NCBI GenBank assembly: GCA_947456025.1
Contig: CANGQQ010000002.1
Span: 1 to 48,564 of the forward strand
Direction of reading: 5' to 3'
Source: Chitinophagaceae bacterium
GTDB lineage: Bacteria > Bacteroidota > Bacteroidia > Chitinophagales > Chitinophagaceae
Length of the DNA: 48,564 nt
Positions within the stretch are counted from its first letter, which is position 1; each line of letters begins with the position of its first letter. The position numbers and the translations under genes were made by a program. Positions 25,944 to 34,392 of the stretch are shown here, piece by piece. The notes beneath the pieces were generated by a model. The model saw only the letters and a list, made by a program, of their open reading frames with translations. It was not told where the DNA came from and did no database searches.

Positions 25944-27035
25944 ATGAAATCAATCCTTTTCTTCTTAGTGCTTTCATTATTTGCACATTCTCTGTCAGCA
26001 CAAAACACATTGACCATAAAAGGAAGAGTACTGGACGACAGTACTCGTACACCACTGGAAGGCGCATCGGTACTTTGTCAGAATTCAACCCGTGGCACGA
26101 CCACCGACAAAGAAGGTTTTTTCCGCATCGATTTACAAGCCGGAGGACATCAATTGGTGTTTACATTCACAGGATATGAAAACGAAAGTATCCGAATCAC
26201 TTCTTCACAAGACAATGGCACGGAACTCACAATTTTGATGAAGAAGAAAGAAAAGAAACTGGAAGATGTCGTTGTGCAGGCCAGTAATGAAGTTAAAGAC
26301 GGACTGCAAAAATACGGCAGCCATTTCAAAGACTTCTTTATAGGAGCCACCCCTTTCGCTTCTCAATGTAAAATCGAAAATCCTGAAGTCCTGAAATTTT
26401 TCTATTCCAAAAAGAAAAACCGCTTAAAAGTGAAAGCAGAGCAACCGGTCGTTGTATTGAACTATGCACTCGGTTATAAAATCCAATACCAGCTCGACTC
26501 CTTTATCTATGAATACAACACCAAATACAGTGCCTATACAGGTGTTGCCTTTTATACCGAACTGGATTCAACCGCAGAGCAGAAACAACAATGGAAATTC
26601 AATCGGGAAAAAACCTATTACGGTTCCCGACTGCATTTCATGCGCTGTTATTACGACAGTACCCTTACAGAAAATGGTTACACACTGGAACGATTGACAA
26701 CCGACACTGCAACCCGACAATTCAAAGTAATGGAACTCAAAAATCCATACGATTCGGCTCTTTATACAATTACAGACAGTACAGACAAAGAGATCAATCT
26801 CTTTGGAAAATTCCGGCTAACATACAAATTGGCCCCGATGGAAAAAGAATACCTCATAGCCAATAAATATCCACTCACGGCAAAAGAACAAGTTTCGACC
26901 ATTGAATGCATCAATGGATTTGTGATCACCGAAAACGGATTTTTTTATGAGCAAACAGAAGTGATCAATAGTGGTTATTGGGCCTGGAAGATTTTGGCCG
27001 ATCAACTGCCTTATGATTATTGGCCCGAACAATAA
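25944..27035 (+). CDS. Secreted protein with carboxypeptidase-regulatory-like domain
   Basis: A 363-residue exported protein with signal MKSILFFLVLSLFAHSLSAQ (ATG 25944; the track start at 25896 only adds residues before the signal). Residues about 20-110 form a CarbopepD_reg_2 beta-sandwich (TIKGRVLDDSTRTPLEGASV...GFFRIDLQAG...VFTFTGYE). It lacks a TonB box/plug and beta-barrel, so it is not a SusC-type receptor; the remaining 250 residues are unassigned. Convergent with the LpxD-like gene with only 3 nt between stop codons. Confidence 0.75.
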   Translation: MKSILFFLVLSLFAHSLSAQNTLTIKGRVLDDSTRTPLEGASVLCQNSTRGTTTDKEGFFRIDLQAGGHQLVFTFTGYENESIRITSSQDNGTELTILMKKKEKKLEDVVVQASNEVKDGLQKYGSHFKDFFIGATPFASQCKIENPEVLKFFYSKKKNRLKVKAEQPVVVLNYALGYKIQYQLDSFIYEYNTKYSAYTGVAFYTELDSTAEQKQQWKFNREKTYYGSRLHFMRCYYDSTLTENGYTLERLTTDTATRQFKVMELKNPYDSALYTITDSTDKEINLFGKFRLTYKLAPMEKEYLIANKYPLTAKEQVSTIECINGFVITENGFFYEQTEVINSGYWAWKILADQLPYDYWPEQ

Positions 27036-27038
27036 AGA

Positions 27039-27986
27039 TTACGATTGCTTTTTCAAACGATCCCACAACTCAGGAATACGTTTAATCCAAACCAATTCCT
27101 TAATTTTTTCTTTTGCTTCGGAGACAGGGCTTCCAAAATAAACTTTTCCGCCCTCAAGCGATGCAGGAACGCCACTTTGAGCATACACAACCGCGCCTTT
27201 GCCAATCGTAAGCGTTTTACTGACACCTACCTGCCCCCACAAGACCACTTCATCTTCAATGGTTGTGGCGCCTGCAACACCTACCTGCGCAGCAAAAAGA
27301 CAATTCTTTCCTATTATACAATCGTGACCGATATGAACCTGATTGTCAAATTTGGTTCCTTTCCCAATAACGGTATCATGACTAACCCCCCGGTCAATCG
27401 TGCAACATGCACCCAATTCAACATCATCTTCAATTACAACACGACCGCAACTTTCCATTTTTTTATACCATACCTCACGATGCTTCTTCGTGTTATAATA
27501 AAACGCATCACTGCCAATTACAGTTCCGGAATGAATAACAACACGATCTCCAATTACTGAATGATCGTATACTACAACATTGGGATGGATTATACAATCT
27601 TTTCCAATTACAACATGGTTCCCGATGATAGCACCCGGCATGATCACCGTGCCTTCACCCATGACGGCACTCGTACTGATTGCTTGAGCAGATGGAGAAA
27701 AGGGACGAAAATGTTTTACAATTTTTAAGTACGCCTCAAACGGCTCTTCGCACACCAGCAATGCTTTTCCTTCCGGCACTGTGGTTTCCTGATTGATGAT
27801 GATAAAACTTGCTGCTGATTGAATGCAACGATCATAATACTTGGGATGATCCACAAAAACCAAATCACCGGTTTCTACTTTATGAATTTCATTGATTCCT
27901 GTTGCCATTCCCTCTTTGTTGCCAATAACAGAAGCACCAATCAAATCAGCCACCCATGTAACAGATACCGGAGCAGGAAATTTCAT
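27039..27986 (-). CDS. lpxD: LpxD-like UDP-3-O-acylglucosamine N-acyltransferase
   Basis: A 315-residue left-handed beta-helix acyltransferase. The N-terminal domain ([38 protein letters not shown]) matches LpxD uridine-binding, and many hexapeptide repeats follow ([33 protein letters not shown] with the catalytic His). It would add the N-linked hydroxy-acyl chain in lipid A synthesis. Bacteroidota often carry an additional LpxD paralogue, and no other lpx gene is nearby, so this may be the secondary copy. Own exact -7 box upstream. Confidence 0.88.
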   Translation of the reverse strand: MKFPAPVSVTWVADLIGASVIGNKEGMATGINEIHKVETGDLVFVDHPKYYDRCIQSAASFIIINQETTVPEGKALLVCEEPFEAYLKIVKHFRPFSPSAQAISTSAVMGEGTVIMPGAIIGNHVVIGKDCIIHPNVVVYDHSVIGDRVVIHSGTVIGSDAFYYNTKKHREVWYKKMESCGRVVIEDDVELGACCTIDRGVSHDTVIGKGTKFDNQVHIGHDCIIGKNCLFAAQVGVAGATTIEDEVVLWGQVGVSKTLTIGKGAVVYAQSGVPASLEGGKVYFGSPVSEAKEKIKELVWIKRIPELWDRLKKQS

Positions 27987-27999
27987 ATTTATTTTTTTT

Positions 28000-28007
28000 C
28001 AAAGGTA
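28000..28007 (-). promoter_or_regulatory. -7 box of the lpxD-like gene
   Basis: The minus strand reads TACCTTTG, exact TAnnTTTG, 13 nt before the start codon. Confidence 0.6.
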
Positions 28008-28110
28008 CAGTGCTTTATCATTTGCCTCATTAGAATTTCAGTAAGGAATCCATTCCTGTGAAGCAATAACAACAATCAACTGAATCCATCTTTTCATTGA
28101 TCTTTATTGC

Positions 28111-28139
28111 ATCACGATTCAATAAACAAGAATCATGAT
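28111..28139. repeat. Inverted repeat, possible operator
   Basis: ATCACGATTC-N9-GAATCATGAT, 9 of 10 positions complementary. It lies in the intergenic gap between lpxD and small RNA 2. Could be a protein-binding site; could be chance. Confidence 0.3.
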
Positions 28140-28314
28140 ACATATAAAAAACAATTTGATCCGAACGTTTAAATGAAAACAACAACATCAATCAGGACAA
28201 AAAAACAGGATGATTCTGTTTTAAAATTCAACTGTTGCTTGGCCATGACAGAAAAAGATGGATGCCCTTTTCCACAAACAATAAAAAAATGTGAATAAAA
28301 TAAATTGAAAATTT

Positions 28315-28346
28315 TTTCTTTATAGAAATAATTTATTTTAATATTG
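28315..28346 (+). promoter_or_regulatory. Candidate promoter of small RNA 2
   Basis: TTTC (28315-28318), 20-nt spacer, TAATATTG (28339-28346, 7 of 8 with TAnnTTTG). The flanking DNA is extremely AT-rich. Weaker than the small RNA 1 promoter. Confidence 0.3.
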
Positions 28347-28349
28347 TGC

Positions 28350-28418
28350 AAGGAAATTTATTTCCCGGTACTTACTAACCCATCCATTCTAAAAGCTCGG
28401 TTTCTTCCGGGCTTTTTT
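28350..28418 (+). ncRNA. Candidate small RNA 2 (about 69 nt)
   Basis: A predicted short transcript with a 5' hairpin (GGAAA-TTTA-TTTCC), an unpaired middle holding GTACTTACTAACCCAT (28368-28383), and a terminator. The 16-mer is the exact reverse complement of the unpaired part of candidate small RNA 1 at 3949-3964. The transcript contains no usable ORF. Expression and pairing are unproven. Confidence 0.35.
28391..28418 (+). terminator. Rho-independent terminator of small RNA 2
   Basis: AAGCTCGG-TTTCTT-CCGGGCTT, an 8-bp stem with one G-U pair, followed by TTTTTT. It closes any transcript before yicC. Confidence 0.7.
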
Positions 28419-28528
28419 ATTTCCCGTTTTTGAAATCAATTCTTGAATTACAACACAAGACAAATGGCTTTGTCCCGAATAGTTGATCGAATGAAATCGA
28501 AATACATTACTTTGCTAAAAAAACAGTT

Positions 28529-29407
28529 ATGCTCAAATCAATGACAGGCTTTGGAAGGATCGAAGCGACAGCCGGTGATAAAACTTTTTTAGTCGAAATC
28601 AAATCACTGAATGGAAAACAATTTGAGCTCAACTTACGACTCACTCCACTTTTGAAACCCTATGAATTTGAAATTCGGTCTATGTTATCCGATCAACTTC
28701 TGCGTGGTTCTATCGAATGCACGATTTCTTTAAAACAAAACAGTGGCAGCGGTGCTATCACAATCAACAAGGAAATGGCAAAAGCCTATTTTCAACCCTT
28801 GAAAGAAGTTGCCGATGATTTGCAGATTCAAGTGAGCGAATATGTACTAGGCGCCTTGCTTCGATTGCCGGATGTGGTAGTGCCCAATACAGACGTCCTC
28901 AGTAATGAACAATGGAAACAGTTTCAAGGTATTCTCATCAATACGATTCAGGCCATCAACACCCACCGCAACATCGAAGGAGCCGCACTAGAAAAAGACC
29001 TGATTGAACGAATCCATAATATTCTTGCTTATCAGGAAAAGATCAGCGAACTGGAGCCCTTACGTCAACACAAAATGAAAGAAGACCTCCGAAGAAAAAT
29101 GGAGGAGCAACTGGGAAAAGAAAATTACGACACCAACCGCCTGGAGCAGGAAATGATTTACTATATCGAAAAAATCGACATCAGTGAAGAGCAGGTTCGT
29201 TTGCGTAACCATTGCGACTATTTTTTGAACATTTTGAAAGAAACGGATGAAGCCAAAGGAAAGAAGTTGGGCTTTGTAATACAGGAAATTGGACGGGAAA
29301 TCAACACCACCGGTGCAAAAGCATATGATTCCGGCATCCAAAAACTGGTGGTACTGATGAAAGATGAATTGGAAAAAGCAAAAGAGCAGGTCTTAAATGT
29401 TTTGTAA
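28529..29407 (+). CDS. yicC: YicC family endoribonuclease
   Basis: A 292-residue protein beginning MLKSMTGFGRIEA, the diagnostic YicC start, and ending in the family's C-terminal block (RLRNHCDYFLNILKE...GKKLGFVIQEIGREINTTGAKA). YicC proteins are RNases; in E. coli YicC promotes decay of the small RNA RyhB. A TAnTTTG-like box (TACTTTG, 28508-28514) lies 14 nt before the start. It is the first gene of a probable yicC-gldH-kinase-regulator operon. A small-RNA-decay enzyme next to a candidate small RNA is suggestive only. Confidence 0.93.
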   Translation: MLKSMTGFGRIEATAGDKTFLVEIKSLNGKQFELNLRLTPLLKPYEFEIRSMLSDQLLRGSIECTISLKQNSGSGAITINKEMAKAYFQPLKEVADDLQIQVSEYVLGALLRLPDVVVPNTDVLSNEQWKQFQGILINTIQAINTHRNIEGAALEKDLIERIHNILAYQEKISELEPLRQHKMKEDLRRKMEEQLGKENYDTNRLEQEMIYYIEKIDISEEQVRLRNHCDYFLNILKETDEAKGKKLGFVIQEIGREINTTGAKAYDSGIQKLVVLMKDELEKAKEQVLNVL

Positions 29408-29461
29408 CAGCTACCTCTAAATGAAACGGAACTTTTAATTTTACATCTAAACAGAGTACGC

Positions 29462-29947
29462 TTGAAACCATTGTCTACCGCCGTTACGGCATTGCTCATA
29501 TCTTTCTTATTTCTTTCCATTGTGTCGTGCAACACCGTCGATACATTCGAAAAAAATAGTGAAATCCCCAAACATCAATGGTATCATAATTATGAACCCG
29601 AAATCAGTTTTACCATTACCGACACAACCGCTGTTTACAATTTATTCATAACTCTGCGGCACACACACGCTTACGCTTATCAGAACCTCTGGCTCTTTGT
29701 CTCAACACTGCAACCCGGCGATACCACCTTTCGTAAAGAACGTATTGAGTTGACCCTGCAACAACCGGACGGAACCTGGATTGGATCCGGACTGAACGAT
29801 ATTTGGGAAGTGCGTTACCCGTTGTTTACCGATGTGCGGTTTCGGAAACAAGGAAATTATATTGTTAAACTCAAACAAACCATGCGCGACAATCCCTTGT
29901 TGCACATCATGAATGCAGGCATTCGAATTGAAAAAGTAAAATCATGA
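29462..29947 (+). CDS. gldH: GldH gliding-motility lipoprotein
   Basis: A 161-residue lipoprotein (start TTG 29462) with signal KPLSTAVTALLISFLFLSIVSC, lipobox FLSIVSC. The body (ISFTITDTTAVYNLFITLRHTHAYAYQNLWLFV and GKQGNYIVKLKQTMRDNPLL-like end) matches GldH, needed for gliding or type IX secretion function in Flavobacterium. Here it lies between yicC and a two-component system and overlaps the kinase start by 4 nt (ATGA), implying coupled translation. A secreted PKD protein in this window carries a type IX signal, consistent with a working system. Confidence 0.85.
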   Translation: MKPLSTAVTALLISFLFLSIVSCNTVDTFEKNSEIPKHQWYHNYEPEISFTITDTTAVYNLFITLRHTHAYAYQNLWLFVSTLQPGDTTFRKERIELTLQQPDGTWIGSGLNDIWEVRYPLFTDVRFRKQGNYIVKLKQTMRDNPLLHIMNAGIRIEKVKS

Positions 29948-30936
29948 GCAGTGCCGCCAAGAAAAGAACGCGACCGGGAAACTTTACCATATGGTTCTGG
30001 ATCCTGCTCATCTACATTGTAGCCGCACTGGTTTGGTGGTTCATCTCACTTGAAATACAGAATGCAGAAATGGCGACCCTTAAACTCCGCCAACTCGACA
30101 AGCAGGATCCGCACTATATCATCAAGGCCAACGCAGTTTTGAATGAGAAAAGAAGAGGTACCGCCAAGTACATGGGTGAAGGCATCACTTTTCTGGCACT
30201 CATATTGGCAGGAGCATTCATTGTTTACCGTTCCATCCGAAAACAAATGGCGCTTTCATCCTTACAGCGCAATTTCATGATGGCGATCACACATGAATTA
30301 AAAACGCCCATTGCAACAACCCGATTAACACTGGAAACCCTTCAAAAAAGAAAACTGGATGAAATCCAGCAGCAAAAATTACTCACCAATGCACTTTCTG
30401 AAACCAACCGACTCAATATTCTGACCAATAACATTTTACTGGCCGCTCAGATGGAAGAAAAAAAGTTTCGTAGGGAGAACGAACCGCTTTTACTTACAAA
30501 CCTGGCCAATTCCATTGTAAATGATTACAGAAACAGATATCCAAAACGTACCATCGAGTGCCACATTGAAGAAGGGATTTATCTGAATGGCGATGAACTC
30601 TTAATCCAGATTGCCTTGAGTAATCTTATTGACAATGCAATCAAATATTCGCCCACTCAAGCAACGGTTGTGATTGATTTGATTCAAAGCAATCAATACA
30701 TCGAATTAAAAGTAACAGATTCGGGGCCCGGGATCAAGGATGCAGAGAAAAAACTCATTTTTCAAAAATTTTACCGGTCGGGCGACGAAACAACCCGTAA
30801 AACGAAAGGAACCGGCCTGGGGCTTTACCTCACAAGAAAAATCATTGAGCATCATAATGGTGACATTTTTGTGATCGACCATAAACCACATGGAAGTATT
30901 TTTGTAATCCGGCTTACAGAAGGAACAAAAAACTAA
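29944..30936 (+). CDS. Membrane sensor histidine kinase
   Basis: A 330-residue kinase with two TM helices (FWILLIYIVAALVWWFISL and ITFLALILAGAFIVYRSI) flanking a ~70-residue periplasmic loop. No HAMP domain is obvious. HisKA has the phosphoacceptor in MMAITHELKTPIATTRLTLETL, followed by an HATPase domain with LIDNAIKYSP (N box), SGPGIKDAE (G1) and GTGLGLYLTRKI (G2). It should phosphorylate the response regulator encoded 34 nt downstream. It overlaps gldH by ATGA. The signal is unknown; the gldH link suggests an envelope or surface cue. Confidence 0.94.
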   Translation: MSSAAKKRTRPGNFTIWFWILLIYIVAALVWWFISLEIQNAEMATLKLRQLDKQDPHYIIKANAVLNEKRRGTAKYMGEGITFLALILAGAFIVYRSIRKQMALSSLQRNFMMAITHELKTPIATTRLTLETLQKRKLDEIQQQKLLTNALSETNRLNILTNNILLAAQMEEKKFRRENEPLLLTNLANSIVNDYRNRYPKRTIECHIEEGIYLNGDELLIQIALSNLIDNAIKYSPTQATVVIDLIQSNQYIELKVTDSGPGIKDAEKKLIFQKFYRSGDETTRKTKGTGLGLYLTRKIIEHHNGDIFVIDHKPHGSIFVIRLTEGTKN

Positions 30937-30970
30937 TCACTTCTGCGGGCAATCCTAAAACAAAGCAAGT

Positions 30971-31678
30971 ATGTCCGAATCCAAAGCATCGATTCTTTTA
31001 GTGGAAGACGAAGAGCATTTACTGGAAGCCTTAAAACTGAATCTGGAACTGGAAGGGTATGCCGTTACAACGGCTATGGATGGAGCTACTGCCATAAAAG
31101 CAATTGAACAAGAATATTTTGACCTGATCATCATGGATGTCATGCTCCCCGAGATGGATGGCATTAGTGTTATAGAAAGTATTCGTCTTCGAAAAAACGA
31201 AGTGCCGGTTTTAATATTAAGCGCAAAAAACGCTTCTGCCGATCGCGTTCTGGGACTGAAAAAAGGAGCAGACGACTACCTCACGAAACCATTTGACCTG
31301 GAAGAACTGCTGCTGCGTATCGAAAAACTCATCGATAAAAATAAAAAAATACAGGAAAAAGATACCATCGGGGACACCTACGAATTTGGAAACAACCGTA
31401 TTGATTTCAAAGCACAAACTGCCGTAAATTATAAGGGGGAACAGATGGAGTTAAGTAAAAAAGAAAGCATGTTACTGCAATTGCTTATAGAAAATAAGAA
31501 TGAAGTGGTAACGCGTGAAAAAATATTACAGGCAGTATGGGGCTATAATGTATATCCCACTACACGCACGATCGATAATTTCATTTTAAGCTTCAGGAAA
31601 TATTTTGAGAAAGACAGCCGGAATCCACACTATTTTCACTCAGTTCGTGGTGTTGGCTATCGTTTTCTTGAAAATTAA
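30971..31678 (+). CDS. OmpR-family response regulator
   Basis: A 235-residue receiver plus winged-helix DNA-binding regulator. The receiver has the acidic pair VEDEE, the phosphorylated Asp in DLIIMDVMLPEMDG, and the conserved Lys in YLTKPFDLEELLLR. The C-terminal wHTH ends RTIDNFILSFRKYFEKDSRNPHYFHSVRGVGYRF, with the usual RGVGYRF. It pairs with the preceding kinase. Its stop is 21 nt from the convergent SDR stop. Confidence 0.95.
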   Translation: MSESKASILLVEDEEHLLEALKLNLELEGYAVTTAMDGATAIKAIEQEYFDLIIMDVMLPEMDGISVIESIRLRKNEVPVLILSAKNASADRVLGLKKGADDYLTKPFDLEELLLRIEKLIDKNKKIQEKDTIGDTYEFGNNRIDFKAQTAVNYKGEQMELSKKESMLLQLLIENKNEVVTREKILQAVWGYNVYPTTRTIDNFILSFRKYFEKDSRNPHYFHSVRGVGYRFLEN

Positions 31679-31699
31679 ATACCGAATCTGAATCAACGA

Positions 31700-32401
31700 T
31701 TAAAGATCCCCCAATTGAGGCCTCAAAACAATGTCTTCTACGCAAGCCTGCGGTGACAGTTGTGTGGCAGCATATACCATTTGAGCCACATCTGTAGCTT
31801 CCATGATACGACCTGTTGAATTATCGAAATCGCCCCAGGAATCCGTTAATACGGCACCGGGAAAAACAGAAGTTACCCTGATTCCGTCCGGCTTCAACTC
31901 TTCCCGCAAATTGGTACTGAACCCATACAAAGCATATTTGCTGATTCCATAAGCGCCTCCCTGGGGATAGGCCTTCAAAGAAGCAATAGAACAAATATTA
32001 AAAATATGCCCGTTCTTTTGAGATTTCATGACCGGCACAAGTTTCCGGGTCAAATGATAGGCACTGTACAGATTGATCTGCAGCATGGACTCCAAAACAC
32101 CTTCTTGTTCCAGACAGATGGAGCCCGGCAGAAAACTTCCGGCATTGTTGATCAATACATCAACAGAACAACGATTGTCAAGCATCCAATCGGCAAAACT
32201 TTCTACCCCCTCTTTGGTAGACAAGTCTCTTGCCTTTGCCTTGATTTTGACTCCGGGATAACGTACTTGCAATGCATCTACAGTTTGGTTCAAATGCGTT
32301 TCGTTTTTGGAACACAAAAAGAGATGATGCCCGTTCGAGGCAAACAAATCGGCAATTGCTTTGCCAATTCCTCTGGAGGCGCCGGTAATGACTACATTCA
32401 T
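31700..32401 (-). CDS. Short-chain dehydrogenase/reductase
   Basis: A 233-residue classical SDR: VVITGASRGIGKAIADLF (TGxxxGxG), INNAGSFLPG (NNAG), HIFNICSIASLKAY (catalytic Ser) and YGISKYALYGF (YxxxK). The track start at 32524 adds 41 residues without homology; the family start MNVVITGASRGIG is at 32401. NAD(P)-dependent oxidoreductase; substrate unknown, as the family is too broad to tell. Confidence 0.9.
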   Translation of the reverse strand: MNVVITGASRGIGKAIADLFASNGHHLFLCSKNETHLNQTVDALQVRYPGVKIKAKARDLSTKEGVESFADWMLDNRCSVDVLINNAGSFLPGSICLEQEGVLESMLQINLYSAYHLTRKLVPVMKSQKNGHIFNICSIASLKAYPQGGAYGISKYALYGFSTNLREELKPDGIRVTSVFPGAVLTDSWGDFDNSTGRIMEATDVAQMVYAATQLSPQACVEDIVLRPQLGDL

Positions 32402-32544
32402 TGTGTATGGGTTTGTGATGCGAAGTACGAACATTTTTTGATTACACGATACATCCCTAACAACCTGATAAAAACAGTTATGCACAACCATTAGCCGTTC
32501 CTTGAAGTATCGGTATTCATTCACAAGTTGCCTTTTAATTTGCG

Positions 32545-32551
32545 TAATTTG
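32545..32551 (+). promoter_or_regulatory. -7-like box of the HAD gene, predicted leaderless
   Basis: TAATTTG (TAnTTTG variant) followed by CGTT and ATG 32556. An identical TAATTTG lies 9 nt upstream. Confidence 0.3.
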
Positions 32552-32555
32552 CGTT

Positions 32556-33251
32556 ATGCCTTATCGTCATTTATTTTTTGACCTTGACCATACATTATGG
32601 GATTTCGATACCAATGCGCTGGAAACGCTTGCCGATCTTTACCGTGACCTGAAATTAGCAGATGCCGGAATCGATGATTTTGATCGCTTTTGCAAACAGT
32701 ACTTGCACCACAATGCTATTTTATGGGACCGGTACCATAATGGCTATTTAACCGGGGAGGAGTTAAAGTGGAAACGGATGTGGCGCACCTTACTGGATTT
32801 CAAAATTGGAAGTGAAGAGCTGGCACGAGCTATGAGTAATTACTTTTTGGAACACCTGCCTTCCAAACAAAATTTATTTCCTTACACTCATGAGATCCTA
32901 AAACACCTCAAGGAAAAAGGTTATGTCATGCACCTCATTACCAATGGATTCGAAAAAACACAATGGAAAAAACTGAATAACAGCCAACTTGGGCAATACT
33001 TTGAAGAGGTCATAACAAGTGAAGGAAGCAACAGCGTCAAACCCAATAAAGAAATTTTTGAATACGCATTAAAAATTACAGGTGCCCACTTGCAGGAAAG
33101 CATTATGATTGGCGATAACCCAAAAGCAGATATTTTAGGCGCAATCAATATCGGTATGGACTCTGTTTTTGTAAACCATCTGAAAATCGAACCGGCATTT
33201 CATGCAACTTTTACGATTTATCACTTACAAGAACTGGAAACAATATTTTAA
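32556..33251 (+). CDS. HAD-superfamily phosphatase, YjjG-like
   Basis: A 231-residue hydrolase starting MPYRHLFFDLDHTLWDF (motif I DxDxT, nucleophile Asp), with LITNGFEKTQ (motif II Thr/Asn), SVKPNKEIFEYAL (Lys motif III) and MIGDNPKADILGA (motif IV). The C1 cap is helical. It resembles YjjG, which dephosphorylates pyrimidine 5'-nucleotides including abnormal ones; substrate here is inferred. The track start (32502) adds 18 residues absent from the family. Confidence 0.88.
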   Translation: MPYRHLFFDLDHTLWDFDTNALETLADLYRDLKLADAGIDDFDRFCKQYLHHNAILWDRYHNGYLTGEELKWKRMWRTLLDFKIGSEELARAMSNYFLEHLPSKQNLFPYTHEILKHLKEKGYVMHLITNGFEKTQWKKLNNSQLGQYFEEVITSEGSNSVKPNKEIFEYALKITGAHLQESIMIGDNPKADILGAINIGMDSVFVNHLKIEPAFHATFTIYHLQELETIF

Positions 33252-33279
33252 GTAATTCAAAAAAGAAGGTGTTGTTCAA

Positions 33280-33287
33280 TACCTTTG
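33280..33287 (+). promoter_or_regulatory. -7 box of the YHS lipoprotein gene
   Basis: TACCTTTG, exact TAnnTTTG. The predicted start is near 33291, giving a leader of about 32 nt to ATG 33323. Confidence 0.55.
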
Positions 33288-33322
33288 CATTGAATATTCA
33301 CTCAATCCTTTAATTGTTACAT

Positions 33323-33616
33323 ATGCGTAACTTATCATTCATTTTGTTTTTTTTGATGTTGGCCTTCCTTTCCTGCAAGGAAACAAAACACAACTCCGAA
33401 ACAACAATTCAACGGGAAACAACAGCTACAGAGGAAAACAAATACAAGAATGTAAAATTTGATTCCGATAAAGACTTCATCTGCGGCATGCCTGTTTCTG
33501 CAGGAGTAAGTGACACTGCACATTACAAAGGGAAAGTATATGGATTCTGTGCCGCTGAGTGTAAAGCTGAATTCCTGAAAAATCCGGAAAGTTACCTGAC
33601 ACAGAACAAGCCATAA
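33323..33616 (+). CDS. YHS domain lipoprotein
   Basis: A 97-residue protein with lipoprotein signal MRNLSFILFFLMLAFLSCKET and a C-terminal YHS domain (FICGMPVSAGVSDTAHYKGKVYGFCAAECKAEF), with the three conserved cysteines of this metal-binding fold. YHS domains typically bind copper or other heavy metals; the role in the envelope is inferred. A Ser/Thr/Glu-rich linker separates signal and domain. Own promoter and terminator, so a single-gene unit. Confidence 0.88.
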   Translation: MRNLSFILFFLMLAFLSCKETKHNSETTIQRETTATEENKYKNVKFDSDKDFICGMPVSAGVSDTAHYKGKVYGFCAAECKAEFLKNPESYLTQNKP

Positions 33617-33648
33617 AAAAGGTTGTATCGAATACGACACAACCCTTC
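33617..33648. terminator. Terminator between the YHS gene and psd
   Basis: AAAAAAGGTTGTATCG-AATA-CGACACAACCCTT, a stem of about 10 pairs with one mismatch, with A and T runs on the two sides; may serve both converging genes. Confidence 0.6.
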
Positions 33649-33667
33649 ATGTATTGTTCTGTTTTGA

Positions 33668-34324
33668 TTAATACTCGGCCAAAACGGTAACGCCGGCTTG
33701 TACTTTTTCGTTTAACTGCACTTTAATTTTGGCATCCGGTGGCAATAACAAATCCACGCGCGAACCAAATTTGATAAATCCTAATTCTGAACCTTGTTCC
33801 ACTTTTTGTCCGGGTTGCAGATAGTTGACAATTCGTTTTGCCAATGCGCCTGCAATTTGTTTTACAAGAATGGTAACACGCTCGTTTTTCAGCACAACGC
33901 TATGCCGTTCATTTTCGGTCGAAGACTTCGGATGCCAGGCAACCAGGTACTTCCCCTTGTGATATTGTGAATACAGAACTTCTCCGGTTATTGGGCTGGT
34001 GTTCACATGAACATTGGCCGGACTCATAAAAACACTTAACTGTATTCTTTTGTCCTTAAAATACTCTACATCGGTTACTTCTTCAATCACAACCACCTTG
34101 CCATCACAGGGACTTGTTATGGCAGTTGCACTTTTCGTTAAAGTACGAGCAGGAATTCTGAAAAATGAAATAATAAACAACAGAAGAAACAGTGTTGCTG
34201 CCAAAACCACCCACGCGATTACAGGAAAATCGGAAGATAAAAACTTAAATGCTAGCAAATTGATCAATATAAACAGAATGGCTGCAATAGAAATACTCTT
34301 AAATCCTTCTCTGTGAATTGTCAT
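33668..34324 (-). CDS. psd: Phosphatidylserine decarboxylase proenzyme
   Basis: A 218-residue enzyme making phosphatidylethanolamine. Two N-terminal membrane segments (IAAILFILINLLAFKFL, VIAWVVLAATLFLLLFIISFF) are followed by the catalytic domain: SPCDGKVVVIEE, FMSPANVHVNTSPITGEV, and the self-cleavage site LGFIKFGSRVDLLLP, with cleavage at Gly-Ser forming the pyruvoyl group. This is the short Bacteroidota form. It is the last gene of the CPBP-cdsA-lipoprotein-psd run, 68 nt after its neighbour, with a TACTTTCG element between. Confidence 0.93.
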   Translation of the reverse strand: MTIHREGFKSISIAAILFILINLLAFKFLSSDFPVIAWVVLAATLFLLLFIISFFRIPARTLTKSATAITSPCDGKVVVIEEVTDVEYFKDKRIQLSVFMSPANVHVNTSPITGEVLYSQYHKGKYLVAWHPKSSTENERHSVVLKNERVTILVKQIAGALAKRIVNYLQPGQKVEQGSELGFIKFGSRVDLLLPPDAKIKVQLNEKVQAGVTVLAEY

Positions 34325-34392
34325 GAATTGTAATTAAAAAACGAAAGTACAAATTATCAGCCGAAACTGTTCTTATCGAACAGATTCGATCA

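Larger units (their letters stand above)
27987..28528. other. Gene-poor intergenic region, 542 nt
   Basis: No credible ORF (the 60-codon minus-strand ORF 28169-28351 has an AT-driven composition and no support). Features: the lpxD -7 box, an inverted repeat at 28111-28139, a very AT-rich run 28281-28350, a candidate small RNA with terminator, and the yicC upstream region. Confidence 0.6.

Noticed and set aside
27045-27560. A 171-codon plus-strand ORF opposite lpxD
   Set aside because: Composition reflects the hexapeptide repeats read backwards; not a gene.
28169-28351. 60-codon minus-strand ORF in the lpxD-yicC gap
   Set aside because: Low-complexity Phe/Lys/Asn composition caused by AT-rich DNA; no start signal, no homology cue.
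32006-32494. A 162-codon plus-strand ORF opposite the SDR gene
   Set aside because: Antisense to an SDR with intact motifs; no homology features.
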